Below are positions 23,540-31,584 of a stretch of 64,000 bases of DNA, in pieces (position 1 is the stretch's first letter; each line of letters starts with the position of its first letter). The position numbers were made by a program, and so were the translations under genes. Source of the stretch: Bailinhaonella thermotolerans (GTDB taxonomy: Bacteria; Actinomycetota; Actinomycetes; Streptosporangiales; Streptosporangiaceae); NCBI RefSeq assembly GCF_003594875.1, contig NZ_QZEY01000003.1, forward strand, positions 558,001 to 622,000, given 5' to 3'. The notes below the pieces were generated by a model, which saw only the letters and a program-made list of their open reading frames with translations, was not told where the DNA came from and searched no databases.

Positions 23540-24403
23540 CTAGAAATGACGGAGTTTGTCCGGATTGTTCACAAGGTGCATCTCCACGATCCGCCCGTCC
23601 CGGATCTCGAACGACGCCGTGCCCGCCGGCCGCCCGTCCGTCCAGAACGCCAGGACGCCCGGCCGGCCGTTCAGCTCGGCCCACCGCCAGGTCATCCCGG
23701 CCTCCAGCTCGTTCCGCATCACCGCGGCCAGCCAGCGCGCCACCTTCGAGGCGCCGTAGAGCGGCCGCAGCGCCGCCCGCACCTTCCCGCCGCCGTCCGT
23801 CCACGCGGTCACGTCCGGCGCGAGCAGCTCCATCATCTGGTTGATGTCCCCGCCCGCCGCCGCGTTCAGGAACACCTTCGTGACGCGCCAGCCCAGCTCG
23901 GCGTCCGCGTCGTACCTCGACCTGCGCTCCCGCACGTGGTCCCGCGCCCGGTGCCCGAGCTGCCGCACCGACGCCTCCGACCGCTCCAGCACCCCGGCGA
24001 TCTCGCCGTACGAGAACCCGAACACCTCGCGGAGCACGAACACGGCCCGCTCCAGCGGCGACAGCGTCTCCAGCACCACGAGCATCGCCATCGACACGGA
24101 CTCGGCCCGCTCCACGTCCTCCGCGGAGTCGGTCACCAGCGGCTCGGGCAGCCACGGCCCGACGTACGCCTCCCGCCGCGCCCGCGCCGAGGTCAGCCGG
24201 TTGAGCGCGAGGTTGGTCACCGACCGCGCGAGGTAGGCCCGCGGGTTCGCGACGTCCGACCGGTCCTTCTCGGCCCACGCGAGCCACGCGTCCTGCAGCA
24301 CGTCCTCGGCGTCCCCGACGCTGCCGAGCATCCGGTAGGCGATCCCGAAGAGCAGTCCACGATGCTCCTCGAACACCTCGGTCTGCACCTCGAACCCGCT
24401 CAC
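23540..24403 (-). CDS. ECF41-type sigma factor with SnoaL-like C-terminal domain
   Basis: The 287-residue sigma factor begins MSGFEVQTEVFEEHRGLLFG. Regions 2 and 4 (SVGDAEDVLQDAWLAW; FSYGEIAGVLERSEASVRQL) are followed by a SnoaL-like extension. All three ECF41 hallmarks are seen: WLPEP in the linker (84-88), DGGGK (203-207) and NPDKL at the C-terminus (280-284). In ECF41 factors the extension acts as a built-in regulator in place of an anti-sigma factor. They usually control one adjacent COE-type gene (carboxymuconolactone decarboxylase, oxidoreductase or epimerase); none is here, and the next gene is an EamA exporter. Confidence 0.9.
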   Translation of the reverse strand: MSGFEVQTEVFEEHRGLLFGIAYRMLGSVGDAEDVLQDAWLAWAEKDRSDVANPRAYLARSVTNLALNRLTSARARREAYVGPWLPEPLVTDSAEDVERAESVSMAMLVVLETLSPLERAVFVLREVFGFSYGEIAGVLERSEASVRQLGHRARDHVRERRSRYDADAELGWRVTKVFLNAAAGGDINQMMELLAPDVTAWTDGGGKVRAALRPLYGASKVARWLAAVMRNELEAGMTWRWAELNGRPGVLAFWTDGRPAGTASFEIRDGRIVEMHLVNNPDKLRHF

Positions 24404-24609
24404 CCGGAAAGCCTACGCCAGCCCCCGTTCACCCCCTCTGCCCGTCCGCGCCCGCCCTCCCCTCCCCGCCTGACCGCCGCGTCCCCCTGCCCGCCCCCTC
24501 CCCGTCTCCTCCGGCTTCCCGGCCGGCGCCCGGCACCACGCGATCGCCGGAGGGGTGGTTCGGCGGGAGCGGGGGAGGGGTGATCAGGTCGTTTCGGTAG
24601 CCTTCTAGG

Positions 24610-25860
24610 GTGAGCGCCACGACGACCCGGGTCTTCGTCGCGCGGCTGGCCGGGATCGCGGTGTTCGACCCCGCGGGAGATCAGATCGGCCGGGTGCGCG
24701 ATGTGGTCGTCGCGCTGCGTCCCACCGGGTTGCCGCGCGTGCACGGCCTCGTGGTCGAGGTGCAGCCGCGGCGGCGGGTCTTCCTGCCGATCACGCGGGT
24801 GACCAGCATCGACCCGGGCGCCGTGATCTTCACCGGGCGGCTGAACATGCGGCGGTTCGAGCAGCGGGCGTCCGAGACCCTGGTGATCGCCGAGCTGCTG
24901 GACCTGGCGGTGACCGTCGAGGGGGAGCGGGTCACCGTGCTCGATGTCGCGATGGAGCAGCACCGCGACTGGGTGGTCACCAAGGTCGCCGTACGGCGGG
25001 GCGAGGGGCGCGGGTTCCGGCGGCGGCGCGGCGAGACGCGCATCGTGGACTGGGAGGAGATCCGCGGCTTCGGCGAGGTCCAGCAGGACCAGGGGGCGGC
25101 GGGCCTGCTGGCGGCGTTCGAGGGCATGCGCCCGGCGGACCTGGCCACCGCCCTGCACACGCTGTCCTCCAAGCGCCGGGTCGAGGTGGCCGCGGCCCTG
25201 GACGACGAGCGCCTGGCCGACATCCTGGAGGAGCTGCCGGAGAACGACCAGGTCGAGATCCTCGGCACACTGGAGGTCGAGCGCGCGGCCGACGTCCTGG
25301 AGGCCATGGGCCCCGACGACGCCGCCGACCTCCTCCACGAGCTGCCGCCCGAGCAGGCCGAACGCCTCCTCCGCCTGATGGAGCCCGCCGAGGCGGCCCC
25401 GGTGCGGCGCCTCCTGCGCTACGAGGATGACACCGCGGGCGGCCTGATGACCTCCGAGCCCGTGGTCCTGCCCCCGGACTCCACGGTCGCCGAGGCCCTG
25501 GCCCACATCCGCAACCGGGACCTGTCCCCGGCGGTGGCCGCGCAGGTGTACGTCTCGCGGCCGCCCACCGAGACCCCGACCGGCCGGTTCCTCGGCATCG
25601 CCCACTTCCAGCGCCTGCTCCGCGAGCCGCCCGCCACCCTCCTCGGCGCCATCCTGGACAACGCGCTCGACCCCATCCGCCCCGAGCTCCCCCTGCGAGG
25701 CGTCACCTCCTACCTGGCGTCGTACAACCTCGTGGCCGCCCCGGTGGTCGACGAGGCCGGGCGGCTGCTGGGCGCGGTGACGGTGGACGACGTCCTCGAC
25801 CACATGCTCCCCGAGGACTGGCGAGAGCTCCCGGCAGGAGGCACCGATGGCGCTGAGTAA
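24610..25860 (+). CDS. PRC-barrel / MgtE N-terminal / CBS-domain cytosolic protein
   Basis: GTG 24610 gives 416 residues. Two PRC-barrel-like segments (AGIAVFDPAGDQIGRVRDVV; about 90-155) precede an MgtE intracellular N domain (LHTLSSKRRVEVAAALDDER, ILEELPENDQVEILGTLEVE, LLHELPPEQAERLLRLMEP) and a CBS pair (YEDDTAGGLMTSEPVVLPPD; VAAPVVDEAGRLLGAVTVDD). It has the magnesium-sensing half of MgtE but no channel helices, so it is not itself a transporter. Its stop overlaps the DUF1003 gene by 14 bases, and that membrane protein is the likely partner. Confidence 0.88.
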   Translation: MSATTTRVFVARLAGIAVFDPAGDQIGRVRDVVVALRPTGLPRVHGLVVEVQPRRRVFLPITRVTSIDPGAVIFTGRLNMRRFEQRASETLVIAELLDLAVTVEGERVTVLDVAMEQHRDWVVTKVAVRRGEGRGFRRRRGETRIVDWEEIRGFGEVQQDQGAAGLLAAFEGMRPADLATALHTLSSKRRVEVAAALDDERLADILEELPENDQVEILGTLEVERAADVLEAMGPDDAADLLHELPPEQAERLLRLMEPAEAAPVRRLLRYEDDTAGGLMTSEPVVLPPDSTVAEALAHIRNRDLSPAVAAQVYVSRPPTETPTGRFLGIAHFQRLLREPPATLLGAILDNALDPIRPELPLRGVTSYLASYNLVAAPVVDEAGRLLGAVTVDDVLDHMLPEDWRELPAGGTDGAE

Positions 25861-26434
25861 CCGCCTCGACCAGCCGCGGGACGTCCGCCGGCCGCTGGTG
25901 GCCCTGCCGCACTACGACCCGGAGACCTTCGGCCGCCTGTCCGAGCGGATCGCCCGGTTCCTGGGCACGGCCCGTTTCCTCGTCTACATGACCGGGTTCG
26001 TGGCCCTGTGGGTGGGCTGGAACATCCTGGCCCCGGCGAACCTGCGCTTCGACCCCTACCCCTTCATCTTCCTGACCCTGATGCTGTCCCTCCAGGCGTC
26101 CTACGCGGCCCCCCTGATCCTCCTCGCGCAGAACCGCCAGGCCGACCGCGACCGCGTGCAGTACGAGAACGACCGGCTGGCGGCCGAGCGCAACCAGGCC
26201 GACACCGAGTACCTGACCCGCGAGATCGCCGCCCTCCGCATCGCCGTCGGCGAGGTCGCCACCCGGGACTTCATCCGCGCCGAGCTGGCCCGCCTCCTGG
26301 AGGACCGGGACGACCGGGACAGGGAACCGCGCGACAAGGAATCCCGCGACAAGGAATCCCGCGACAGGGAGCCCCGCGACAGGGAGCCCCGCGACAAGGA
26401 CGCCAGGGAAGAGGACCCCCGCCCCGGCCCGTGA
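25847..26434 (+). CDS. DUF1003 membrane protein
   Basis: ATG 25847 lies inside the end of the MgtE_N-CBS gene and gives 195 residues. The DUF1003 core (ERIARFLGTARFLVYMTGFV, then WNILAPANLRFDPYPFIFLT) contains two membrane helices followed by LILLAQNRQADRDRVQYEND and a coiled coil. The tail is a charged repeat of RDKES/RDREP pentapeptides encoded by 15-bp tandem repeats near 26317-26400. The translational coupling to a Mg-sensing-type protein is conserved in actinobacteria; a role in Mg or ion homeostasis is inference. Confidence 0.85.
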   Translation: MALSNRLDQPRDVRRPLVALPHYDPETFGRLSERIARFLGTARFLVYMTGFVALWVGWNILAPANLRFDPYPFIFLTLMLSLQASYAAPLILLAQNRQADRDRVQYENDRLAAERNQADTEYLTREIAALRIAVGEVATRDFIRAELARLLEDRDDRDREPRDKESRDKESRDREPRDREPRDKDAREEDPRPGP

Positions 26435-26505
26435 GCCCTGCCCCCGGCCGGCGACCGAGCCCGTGATCCGAGCCCGTGACCCCGGGCCCTGGCGCGGCGG
26501 CCCGG

Positions 26506-26979
26506 TCAGGCTCGCGGGTCCTGGGAGGAGGTCAGGAGCTTGGTGAGCATGTGGCGGGCCTGGGTGAGCTCCTCGCCGGTGAAGACGTTCAGGACCTGGG
26601 CGCGCACGCCGGCGAGGTAGGTGGGGGTGGCCTCGGCCTGGCGGGCGGCCCCGGCGTCGGTCAGCACGGCGAAGAGGCCGCGGGCGTCGCTCTCGCAGGC
26701 CTCGCGGTTGACCAGGCCGTCCCGCTGGAGGCGGTCGATCAGGCGGGTCAGGCCGCTCCGGGACAGCAGGACCCGGTCGGCCAGGTCGTTCATGCGCAGC
26801 CGGCGGCCGGGGGCCTCGGCGAGCTGGGTGAGCACGTCGTAGGAGGCCAGGGCCAGGTCGTGGCGGGCCAGGAGGTCGGCTTCCAGGTGGCGGGTTATCC
26901 GCACCTGGGCCCGCTGGAGCATGCGCCAGACCGCGAGTTCCTCGTTGGTGATCGCGGGGCCGCCGGCCGTCAGGGTCAC
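26506..26979 (-). CDS. MarR-family transcriptional regulator
   Basis: The 157-residue protein from GTG 26979 has the MarR winged-helix core: LALASYDVLTQLAEAPGRRL, RMNDLADRVLLSRSGLTRLI, DRLQRDGLVNREACESDARG. The closing helices form the dimer (VFTGEELTQARHMLTKLL). No ligand is evident. It is divergent from the Mrp gene with 107 bp between starts. It does not obviously pair with a target; the MFS exporter 1.4 kb away is a candidate. Confidence 0.88.
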   Translation of the reverse strand: MTLTAGGPAITNEELAVWRMLQRAQVRITRHLEADLLARHDLALASYDVLTQLAEAPGRRLRMNDLADRVLLSRSGLTRLIDRLQRDGLVNREACESDARGLFAVLTDAGAARQAEATPTYLAGVRAQVLNVFTGEELTQARHMLTKLLTSSQDPRA

Positions 26980-27086
26980 GGGGACAATCCTAGACGGGCG
27001 CCCGTCACAGGGCGCGAGACCTGTACGTCTCGCACATCACACCCCGCGTGTTCGCCCGCGCGCCCGGCAGTTCATAGCATGAATGC

Positions 27087-28223
27087 ATGGCTCCCACCCC
27101 GGAAGCGGTGATGGCAGCGCTGGCCACGGTCAACGACCCTGAGATCCGGCGTCCTATCACCGAGCTCGATATGGTCAAGGGCGTGGACATCGCCCCGGAC
27201 GGCGACGTCCGCGTCGAGGTCTACCTCACCGTCGCCGGCTGTCCGCTGCGCGACAAGATCACCAAAGATGTCACCGAAGCGGTCTCGCGGATCGATGGGG
27301 TGCGCAACGTCAAGGTCGACCTCGACGTGATGAGCCCCGAGCAGCGCAAGGCGCTCCAGACCAAGCTGCGCGGCTCGGCCGAGCCGGAGAAGGAGATCCC
27401 CTTCGCCAAGCCCGGTTCGCTGACCCGCGTGTTCGCGGTCGCCAGCGGCAAGGGCGGCGTCGGCAAGTCCTCCGTCACCGTCAACCTCGCCGCCGCGATG
27501 GCCGCCCAGGGCCGCAAGGTCGGCGTCGTGGACGCCGACATCTACGGCCACAGCGTGCCGCGCATGCTGGGCGCGGACGGCCGCCCGACCCAGGTCGAGT
27601 CGATGATCATGCCGCCCAACGCGCACGGCGTGAAGGTCATCTCGATCGGCATGTTCACCCAGGGCAACACCCCGGTCGTCTGGCGCGGCCCGATGCTGCA
27701 CCGCGCGCTGCAGCAGTTCCTCGCCGACGTCTACTGGGGCGACCTGGACGTCCTGCTCATGGACCTGCCCCCGGGCACCGGCGACATCGCCATCTCGGTC
27801 GCGCAGCTCCTGCCGACCGCCGAGCTGCTGGTCGTCACCACACCGCAGCAGGCGGCCGCGGAGGTCGCCGAGCGGGCCGGCTCCATCGCGGTGCAGACCC
27901 ACCAGCAGATCGCGGGCGTCATCGAGAACATGTCGTACCTGCCCTGCCCCCACTGCGACGAGCGCATCGACATCTTCGGCTCCGGCGGCGGCCAGGCGGT
28001 CGCCGACGCGCTGACCAAGCAGCTCGGCGCGCGCGTGCCCCTGCTCGGCCAGGTCCCGCTCGACACCCGCCTGCGCGAGGGCGGCGACAGCGGCAAGCCG
28101 ATCGTGCTCTCCGACCCCGAGGCCCCGGCCTCCCGGGAGCTCCGCGGCATCGCCGACCGCCTCGGCCAGCGGAGCGCGAGCCTCCTCGGCCGCCAGCTCG
28201 GCCTCAACCCGGTCGGCCGCTGA
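27087..28223 (+). CDS. Mrp/NBP35-type iron-sulfur carrier P-loop ATPase
   Basis: ATG 27087 gives 378 residues. The N-terminal MIP18/DUF59 domain (ATVNDPEIRRPITELDMVKG) is fused to a deviant-Walker ATPase: VASGKGGVGKSSVTVNLAAA (P-loop), VDADIYGHSVPRMLG (switch I) and DLPPGTGDIAISV (switch II). The CxxC of YLPCPHCDERIDIFG binds a bridging Fe-S cluster between two subunits. Mrp proteins load Fe-S clusters on apo-enzymes in the cytosol. The gene is monocistronic and followed by a spacer with three CCGTACGGC palindromes. Confidence 0.93.
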   Translation: MAPTPEAVMAALATVNDPEIRRPITELDMVKGVDIAPDGDVRVEVYLTVAGCPLRDKITKDVTEAVSRIDGVRNVKVDLDVMSPEQRKALQTKLRGSAEPEKEIPFAKPGSLTRVFAVASGKGGVGKSSVTVNLAAAMAAQGRKVGVVDADIYGHSVPRMLGADGRPTQVESMIMPPNAHGVKVISIGMFTQGNTPVVWRGPMLHRALQQFLADVYWGDLDVLLMDLPPGTGDIAISVAQLLPTAELLVVTTPQQAAAEVAERAGSIAVQTHQQIAGVIENMSYLPCPHCDERIDIFGSGGGQAVADALTKQLGARVPLLGQVPLDTRLREGGDSGKPIVLSDPEAPASRELRGIADRLGQRSASLLGRQLGLNPVGR

Positions 28224-28289
28224 GCCCCGCCGGAGGACGCCCCCAGGCGTCCTCCGGTCCGCGAGCCGCCCCGTCCCCGCCCCGATCCG

Positions 28290-28358
28290 CCCGTACGGCG
28301 TCCCGCCGCGCCCGGCGGTGCCGTACGGCGTCCGCCTCGTCCGCGCCGGCCGTACGGC
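28290..28358. repeat. three spaced CCGTACGGC palindromes
   Basis: CCGTACGGC occurs at 28291-28299, 28321-28329 and 28350-28358 (each preceded by C or G), each followed by GT. They lie about 30 bp apart between the convergent Mrp and MFS genes. The spacing and repeated GCCGTACGGCGT context suggest a small repeat array or termination zone. Confidence 0.6.
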
Positions 28359-28393
28359 GTTACGCCGCGCGCCGCCGTACCCGCGCCCGGGAG

Positions 28394-29977
28394 TCAGCGG
28401 CCGGCCGGGACGCCGTTCCTGACCGTGCGCCGGGCGGCGGAGGACAGGGCGGCCCCGCACAGGATGACGACCACCGCCACGGCGAGGGTGGGCCGCATCG
28501 CGGTGACGAACGCCTGCGTGAAGACCTCGTGGGCCAGCTCGGCGACGCGCCGGGCGGCCTCGGCGGGCAGCCCGCCGGGCGGGTGGACCCCGGTCTGCCC
28601 GGCCCCGACCTCCAGGCCGCCCCGGGCCGCCTGCCGGAACCCGTCGAGGAACGGCTCCCGGGCCTGCGGCGGCAACAGCCCCGCCCGCCTCTCCGCCTCG
28701 CCGGCCAGCGCGGCGGCCAGCCGGTTCTGCAGCAGGGCGCCGATGACCGCGCCGCCGATCACCGAGCCGAGCTGCCGGTTGGTGTTGAGCACGCCCGAGG
28801 CGGCCCCCGCCACCTCGGGCGGGACGCTGAGCGTGGCCAGGGTGCCCAGCGGGGCGAACGTGAACCCCACTCCGAGACCCGCCGCCACCAGCGGGATCAC
28901 GAACACCGGCCAGTCGGAGTGCGGCCGGGCGACGATCGCGATGAGGCCCACGCCCACGGCGTACATGACGAGGCCGGACATCAGCAGGTACTTCCCGCCC
29001 ACCCGGTCGGCCAGGCGCCCGGCGACCGGACCGGCGACCATCGAGGTCAGCGACATGGGCGCGAGCGTGAGCCCGGCCTTGAGCGCGGACATGCCCAGCA
29101 CCGACTGGAGGTACAGCGTGAGCGGCAGGAACGTCCCGATCATGGCGATGGAGATGGCGACGCTCACGCCGTTCATCAGCGTGTAGTTCCGGTCGTGGAA
29201 CAGCGCGAACGGGATCAGCGGCTCGGCGCCCTGGGCCCGCCGCTGCTGGTCCAGGAAGATCGCCAGCAGCACGAGCCCGGCGACCGCGAGCGCGACGATG
29301 ATCCGGTTCCAGTGGAACCGCTCGCCCTCGGTCAGCGCGAACGCCAGGCAGAACAACGCGGCCGTGGAGATCAGCACGCCGGGCACGTCCAGCCGGTGCC
29401 GCCGGGTGATCCGCGTCGGCGGGATCGCGGTCATCGCCAGGAACAGCACGATCACGCCGATGGGCACGTTGACGAAGAAGATCCAGCGCCAGTCGAACGC
29501 GGTCACCAGGAACCCGCCGAGGGTGGGCCCGGCCAGCGTCGCCACGCCCGCCACCGCCGACCACACGCCCATCGCCAGGCCGCGCCGCTCCGGCGGGAAC
29601 ACGCCGATGATGATCGCCATCGTCTGCGGCATCAGGATCGCGGCCCCGACGCCCTGGAGCACCCGCGCGGCGATCAGCAGTTCCGGCCCCTGCGAGACGC
29701 CGCACAGCACCGACGCGACCGTGAACACGACGACGCCGATCACGAACATCCGGCGGCGGCCGTAGAGGTCCCCGAGCCGTCCCGCGGTGATGAGCAGTAC
29801 GGCGAGGGCCAGCGCGTACGCGTTGATCACCCAGAGGATCTCGTCGAGCGAGGCCCGCAGGTGATCGATCATGCTGGGGATCGCGATGTTCACGATCGTC
29901 AGGTCCAGCAGGGTCATGAAGAACCCGAGGCACAGGGCCATCAGGATCGCCCACGGGTTCCCTCGCCAGGTCGTCAC
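28394..29977 (-). CDS. DHA2-family MFS drug exporter (EmrB/QacA type)
   Basis: GTG 29977 gives 527 residues. Fourteen membrane helices are predicted, starting FFMTLLDLTIVNIAIPSM, the typical DHA2 motif D1 region. GRLGDLYGRRRMF is the MFS cytoplasmic loop motif A, and GPTLGGFLVTAFDWRWIFFV is motif C of antiporters. Members expel toxic cations or antibiotics using the proton gradient; the substrate is unknown. No dedicated regulator is adjacent; the MarR gene is close but faces away. Confidence 0.9.
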   Translation of the reverse strand: MTTWRGNPWAILMALCLGFFMTLLDLTIVNIAIPSMIDHLRASLDEILWVINAYALALAVLLITAGRLGDLYGRRRMFVIGVVVFTVASVLCGVSQGPELLIAARVLQGVGAAILMPQTMAIIIGVFPPERRGLAMGVWSAVAGVATLAGPTLGGFLVTAFDWRWIFFVNVPIGVIVLFLAMTAIPPTRITRRHRLDVPGVLISTAALFCLAFALTEGERFHWNRIIVALAVAGLVLLAIFLDQQRRAQGAEPLIPFALFHDRNYTLMNGVSVAISIAMIGTFLPLTLYLQSVLGMSALKAGLTLAPMSLTSMVAGPVAGRLADRVGGKYLLMSGLVMYAVGVGLIAIVARPHSDWPVFVIPLVAAGLGVGFTFAPLGTLATLSVPPEVAGAASGVLNTNRQLGSVIGGAVIGALLQNRLAAALAGEAERRAGLLPPQAREPFLDGFRQAARGGLEVGAGQTGVHPPGGLPAEAARRVAELAHEVFTQAFVTAMRPTLAVAVVVILCGAALSSAARRTVRNGVPAGR

Positions 29978-30080
29978 CCGAGGTGTTTACCCAGGTGACG
30001 GGGTCGGACTCCTGTGAGCGTCCGTGCCGCGCGGGGCGGCGCGGACGCCGCGCGGAGTGGCGGGGAACCGCGCGAGGGGT

Positions 30081-30638
30081 TCAGAGCCGCGGGCCGAAGG
30101 TCGTGAAGAACCAGAACGACGAGGTCAGCCAGAGCCCGACGATCGCGGTGAACGCCAGCCCGCCCAGGACCGGCAGCGCCCACCCGGGGACCCCGCGCCG
30201 GGTCAGCGCCAGCATCTTGGCCGTGAACACGCCGTAGAAGAAGCACCCGAGCAGCGAGTGCGCCACGACCCGGGGCTCGGTCAGCCGCGTCCCCAGGGCG
30301 TACAGGCAGTGGTACGCCACGGGCACGCTCACCAGGAACGCCAGCCGCCCCGACCACCGGTGCAGCGCGCCCAGCCGGCGCGGGGCGGGCGCGGCGGCGG
30401 GCCGGGCGTACATCAGCAGGGCCGAGCCGAGCTGGGCGAGCGCCAGCAGGAGCGTGAGCGTGGTGAGCCAGGACTTCATCGGGAGCGGGCCGGAGAACCC
30501 GGCGACGCTCACGGCGAAGGCGGTCGGGGTGTGCACCCTGCCGTACACCCCGAGGGCCAGCGCGACCAGGGCGCCGGCGGCCAGCGGGAGCAGTACGGGG
30601 GCCAGGCCGTCGCGGGCGGGCGGGTCCTGGGGGTTCAT
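30081..30638 (-). CDS. DUF6529-type four/five-helix membrane protein
   Basis: ATG 30638 gives 185 residues with five hydrophobic segments (LPLAAGALVALALGVYG, WLTTLTLLLALAQLGSALLM, LAFLVSVPVAYHCLYALG, HSLLGCFFYGVFTAKML, VLGGLAFTAIVGLWLTSSFW). Paired histidines in RWSGRLAFLVSVPVAYHCLY and VAHSLLGC resemble cytochrome b561-like heme ligands. I recall this as DUF6529, often near redox proteins. It is cotranscribed with the upstream secreted protein (80-nt gap). Confidence 0.72.
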   Translation of the reverse strand: MNPQDPPARDGLAPVLLPLAAGALVALALGVYGRVHTPTAFAVSVAGFSGPLPMKSWLTTLTLLLALAQLGSALLMYARPAAAPAPRRLGALHRWSGRLAFLVSVPVAYHCLYALGTRLTEPRVVAHSLLGCFFYGVFTAKMLALTRRGVPGWALPVLGGLAFTAIVGLWLTSSFWFFTTFGPRL

Positions 30639-30655
30639 GAGGGCTCCTCTGCAGG

Positions 30656-30712
30656 CGTCGGAAGCCGCTGGAAGTCGTCGGAAGTCGTCGGAAAACGTTG
30701 GGAGTCGTCGGG
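30656..30712. repeat. degenerate 10-bp tandem repeats
   Basis: About six units of TCGGAAGTCG, some with one or two changes (GCTGGAAGTC, TTGGGAGTCG), fill the gap between two cotranscribed genes. They are likely slippage-derived and lie just upstream of the DUF6529 start. Confidence 0.65.
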
Positions 30713-30718
30713 CGCCGG

Positions 30719-31405
30719 TCAGAAGCCGCCCCCGCCGGAGACGGGCTCGGCGGTGACGGTGACGCCGTCCACGACGGCGGTGCGGGAGGCGGGGTCGAGT
30801 TCGGGGGCGGGCGCGGGCCGGCCGCCCCGGTTCAGCACGCCGACCTGGGTGCCGTCGGGGAGCACGATCCAGCCGCCCCTGACCCGCGCGCCGCGCACGA
30901 CGGCGGTGGCGCGGTAGAGGCCGGACGGGGCGGTCACGGCGGGCGCGGTGAACCCGAACCGGCCGGTGCGGAGGATGACGGCGCCGGTGGCCTCGCCCTC
31001 GCCGACCGAGCCGGTGATCCGCGCGCCCGCCGGGGACGAGAGGGCGAGCAGGCCGTCCTCGACGGTGCCGCGCAGCCAGGCCTCGGTGCGGCGGCCGTCG
31101 CAGACGTACGCGATCGCCTTGCCGTCGCGGATGGAGAGCGCCACGACGGCCCGTGTCCGCGAGGCGCGCCCCGCGAAGTCGACGCGTTCCGGAACGGGGG
31201 CCGGCGTGGGGGCGGGGGCGGCGGTGCCCGCGGGGGAGGGCGTCGCCGTGGAGGTGGCGGTCACGGTGGGGGCCGGGGCGGGGGACCGGCCGCCCCCGGC
31301 CTGGGCGGGGGCCGGTTCGCGTGCCGCCCGCGAGGTGAGCACGCCGAGGGCGAGCACGAGCGCGACGCCCGCGAGCAGGGTGTGGATCGGGCCGAGGCGC
31401 TTCAT
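30719..31405 (-). CDS. exported, membrane-anchored hypothetical protein
   Basis: ATG 31405 gives 228 residues. A signal-anchor (HTLLAGVALVLALGVLTS) is followed by a Thr/Pro/Ala-rich linker (residues 30-75) and a small beta-rich domain: VALSIRDGKAIAYVCDGRRT, EAWLRGTVEDGLLALSSPAG, GFTAPAVTAPSGLYRATAVV, GGWIVLPDGTQVGVLNRGGR. The linker looks like a cell-wall spacer. No family recognised. It is first in a two-gene unit with the DUF6529-like protein, whose possible heme site hints at a redox role for the pair. Confidence 0.7.
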   Translation of the reverse strand: MKRLGPIHTLLAGVALVLALGVLTSRAAREPAPAQAGGGRSPAPAPTVTATSTATPSPAGTAAPAPTPAPVPERVDFAGRASRTRAVVALSIRDGKAIAYVCDGRRTEAWLRGTVEDGLLALSSPAGARITGSVGEGEATGAVILRTGRFGFTAPAVTAPSGLYRATAVVRGARVRGGWIVLPDGTQVGVLNRGGRPAPAPELDPASRTAVVDGVTVTAEPVSGGGGF

Positions 31406-31584
31406 GGTCGACTCCGGTGGTCGGGCGGCTCTCCTCCAGTAAGTACGGATACGGCCGGCGGAGGGGTCGATTCCATGAAGAAATACGCGCTCGCGCCCCC
31501 GAATCCGCTTCCCCCGGCGGCGTTTCCGCAGTTGGAGATCGCCGCGAGGAGGTGTCGCCCCGCCGGACGGGATAGGAATGGGGT

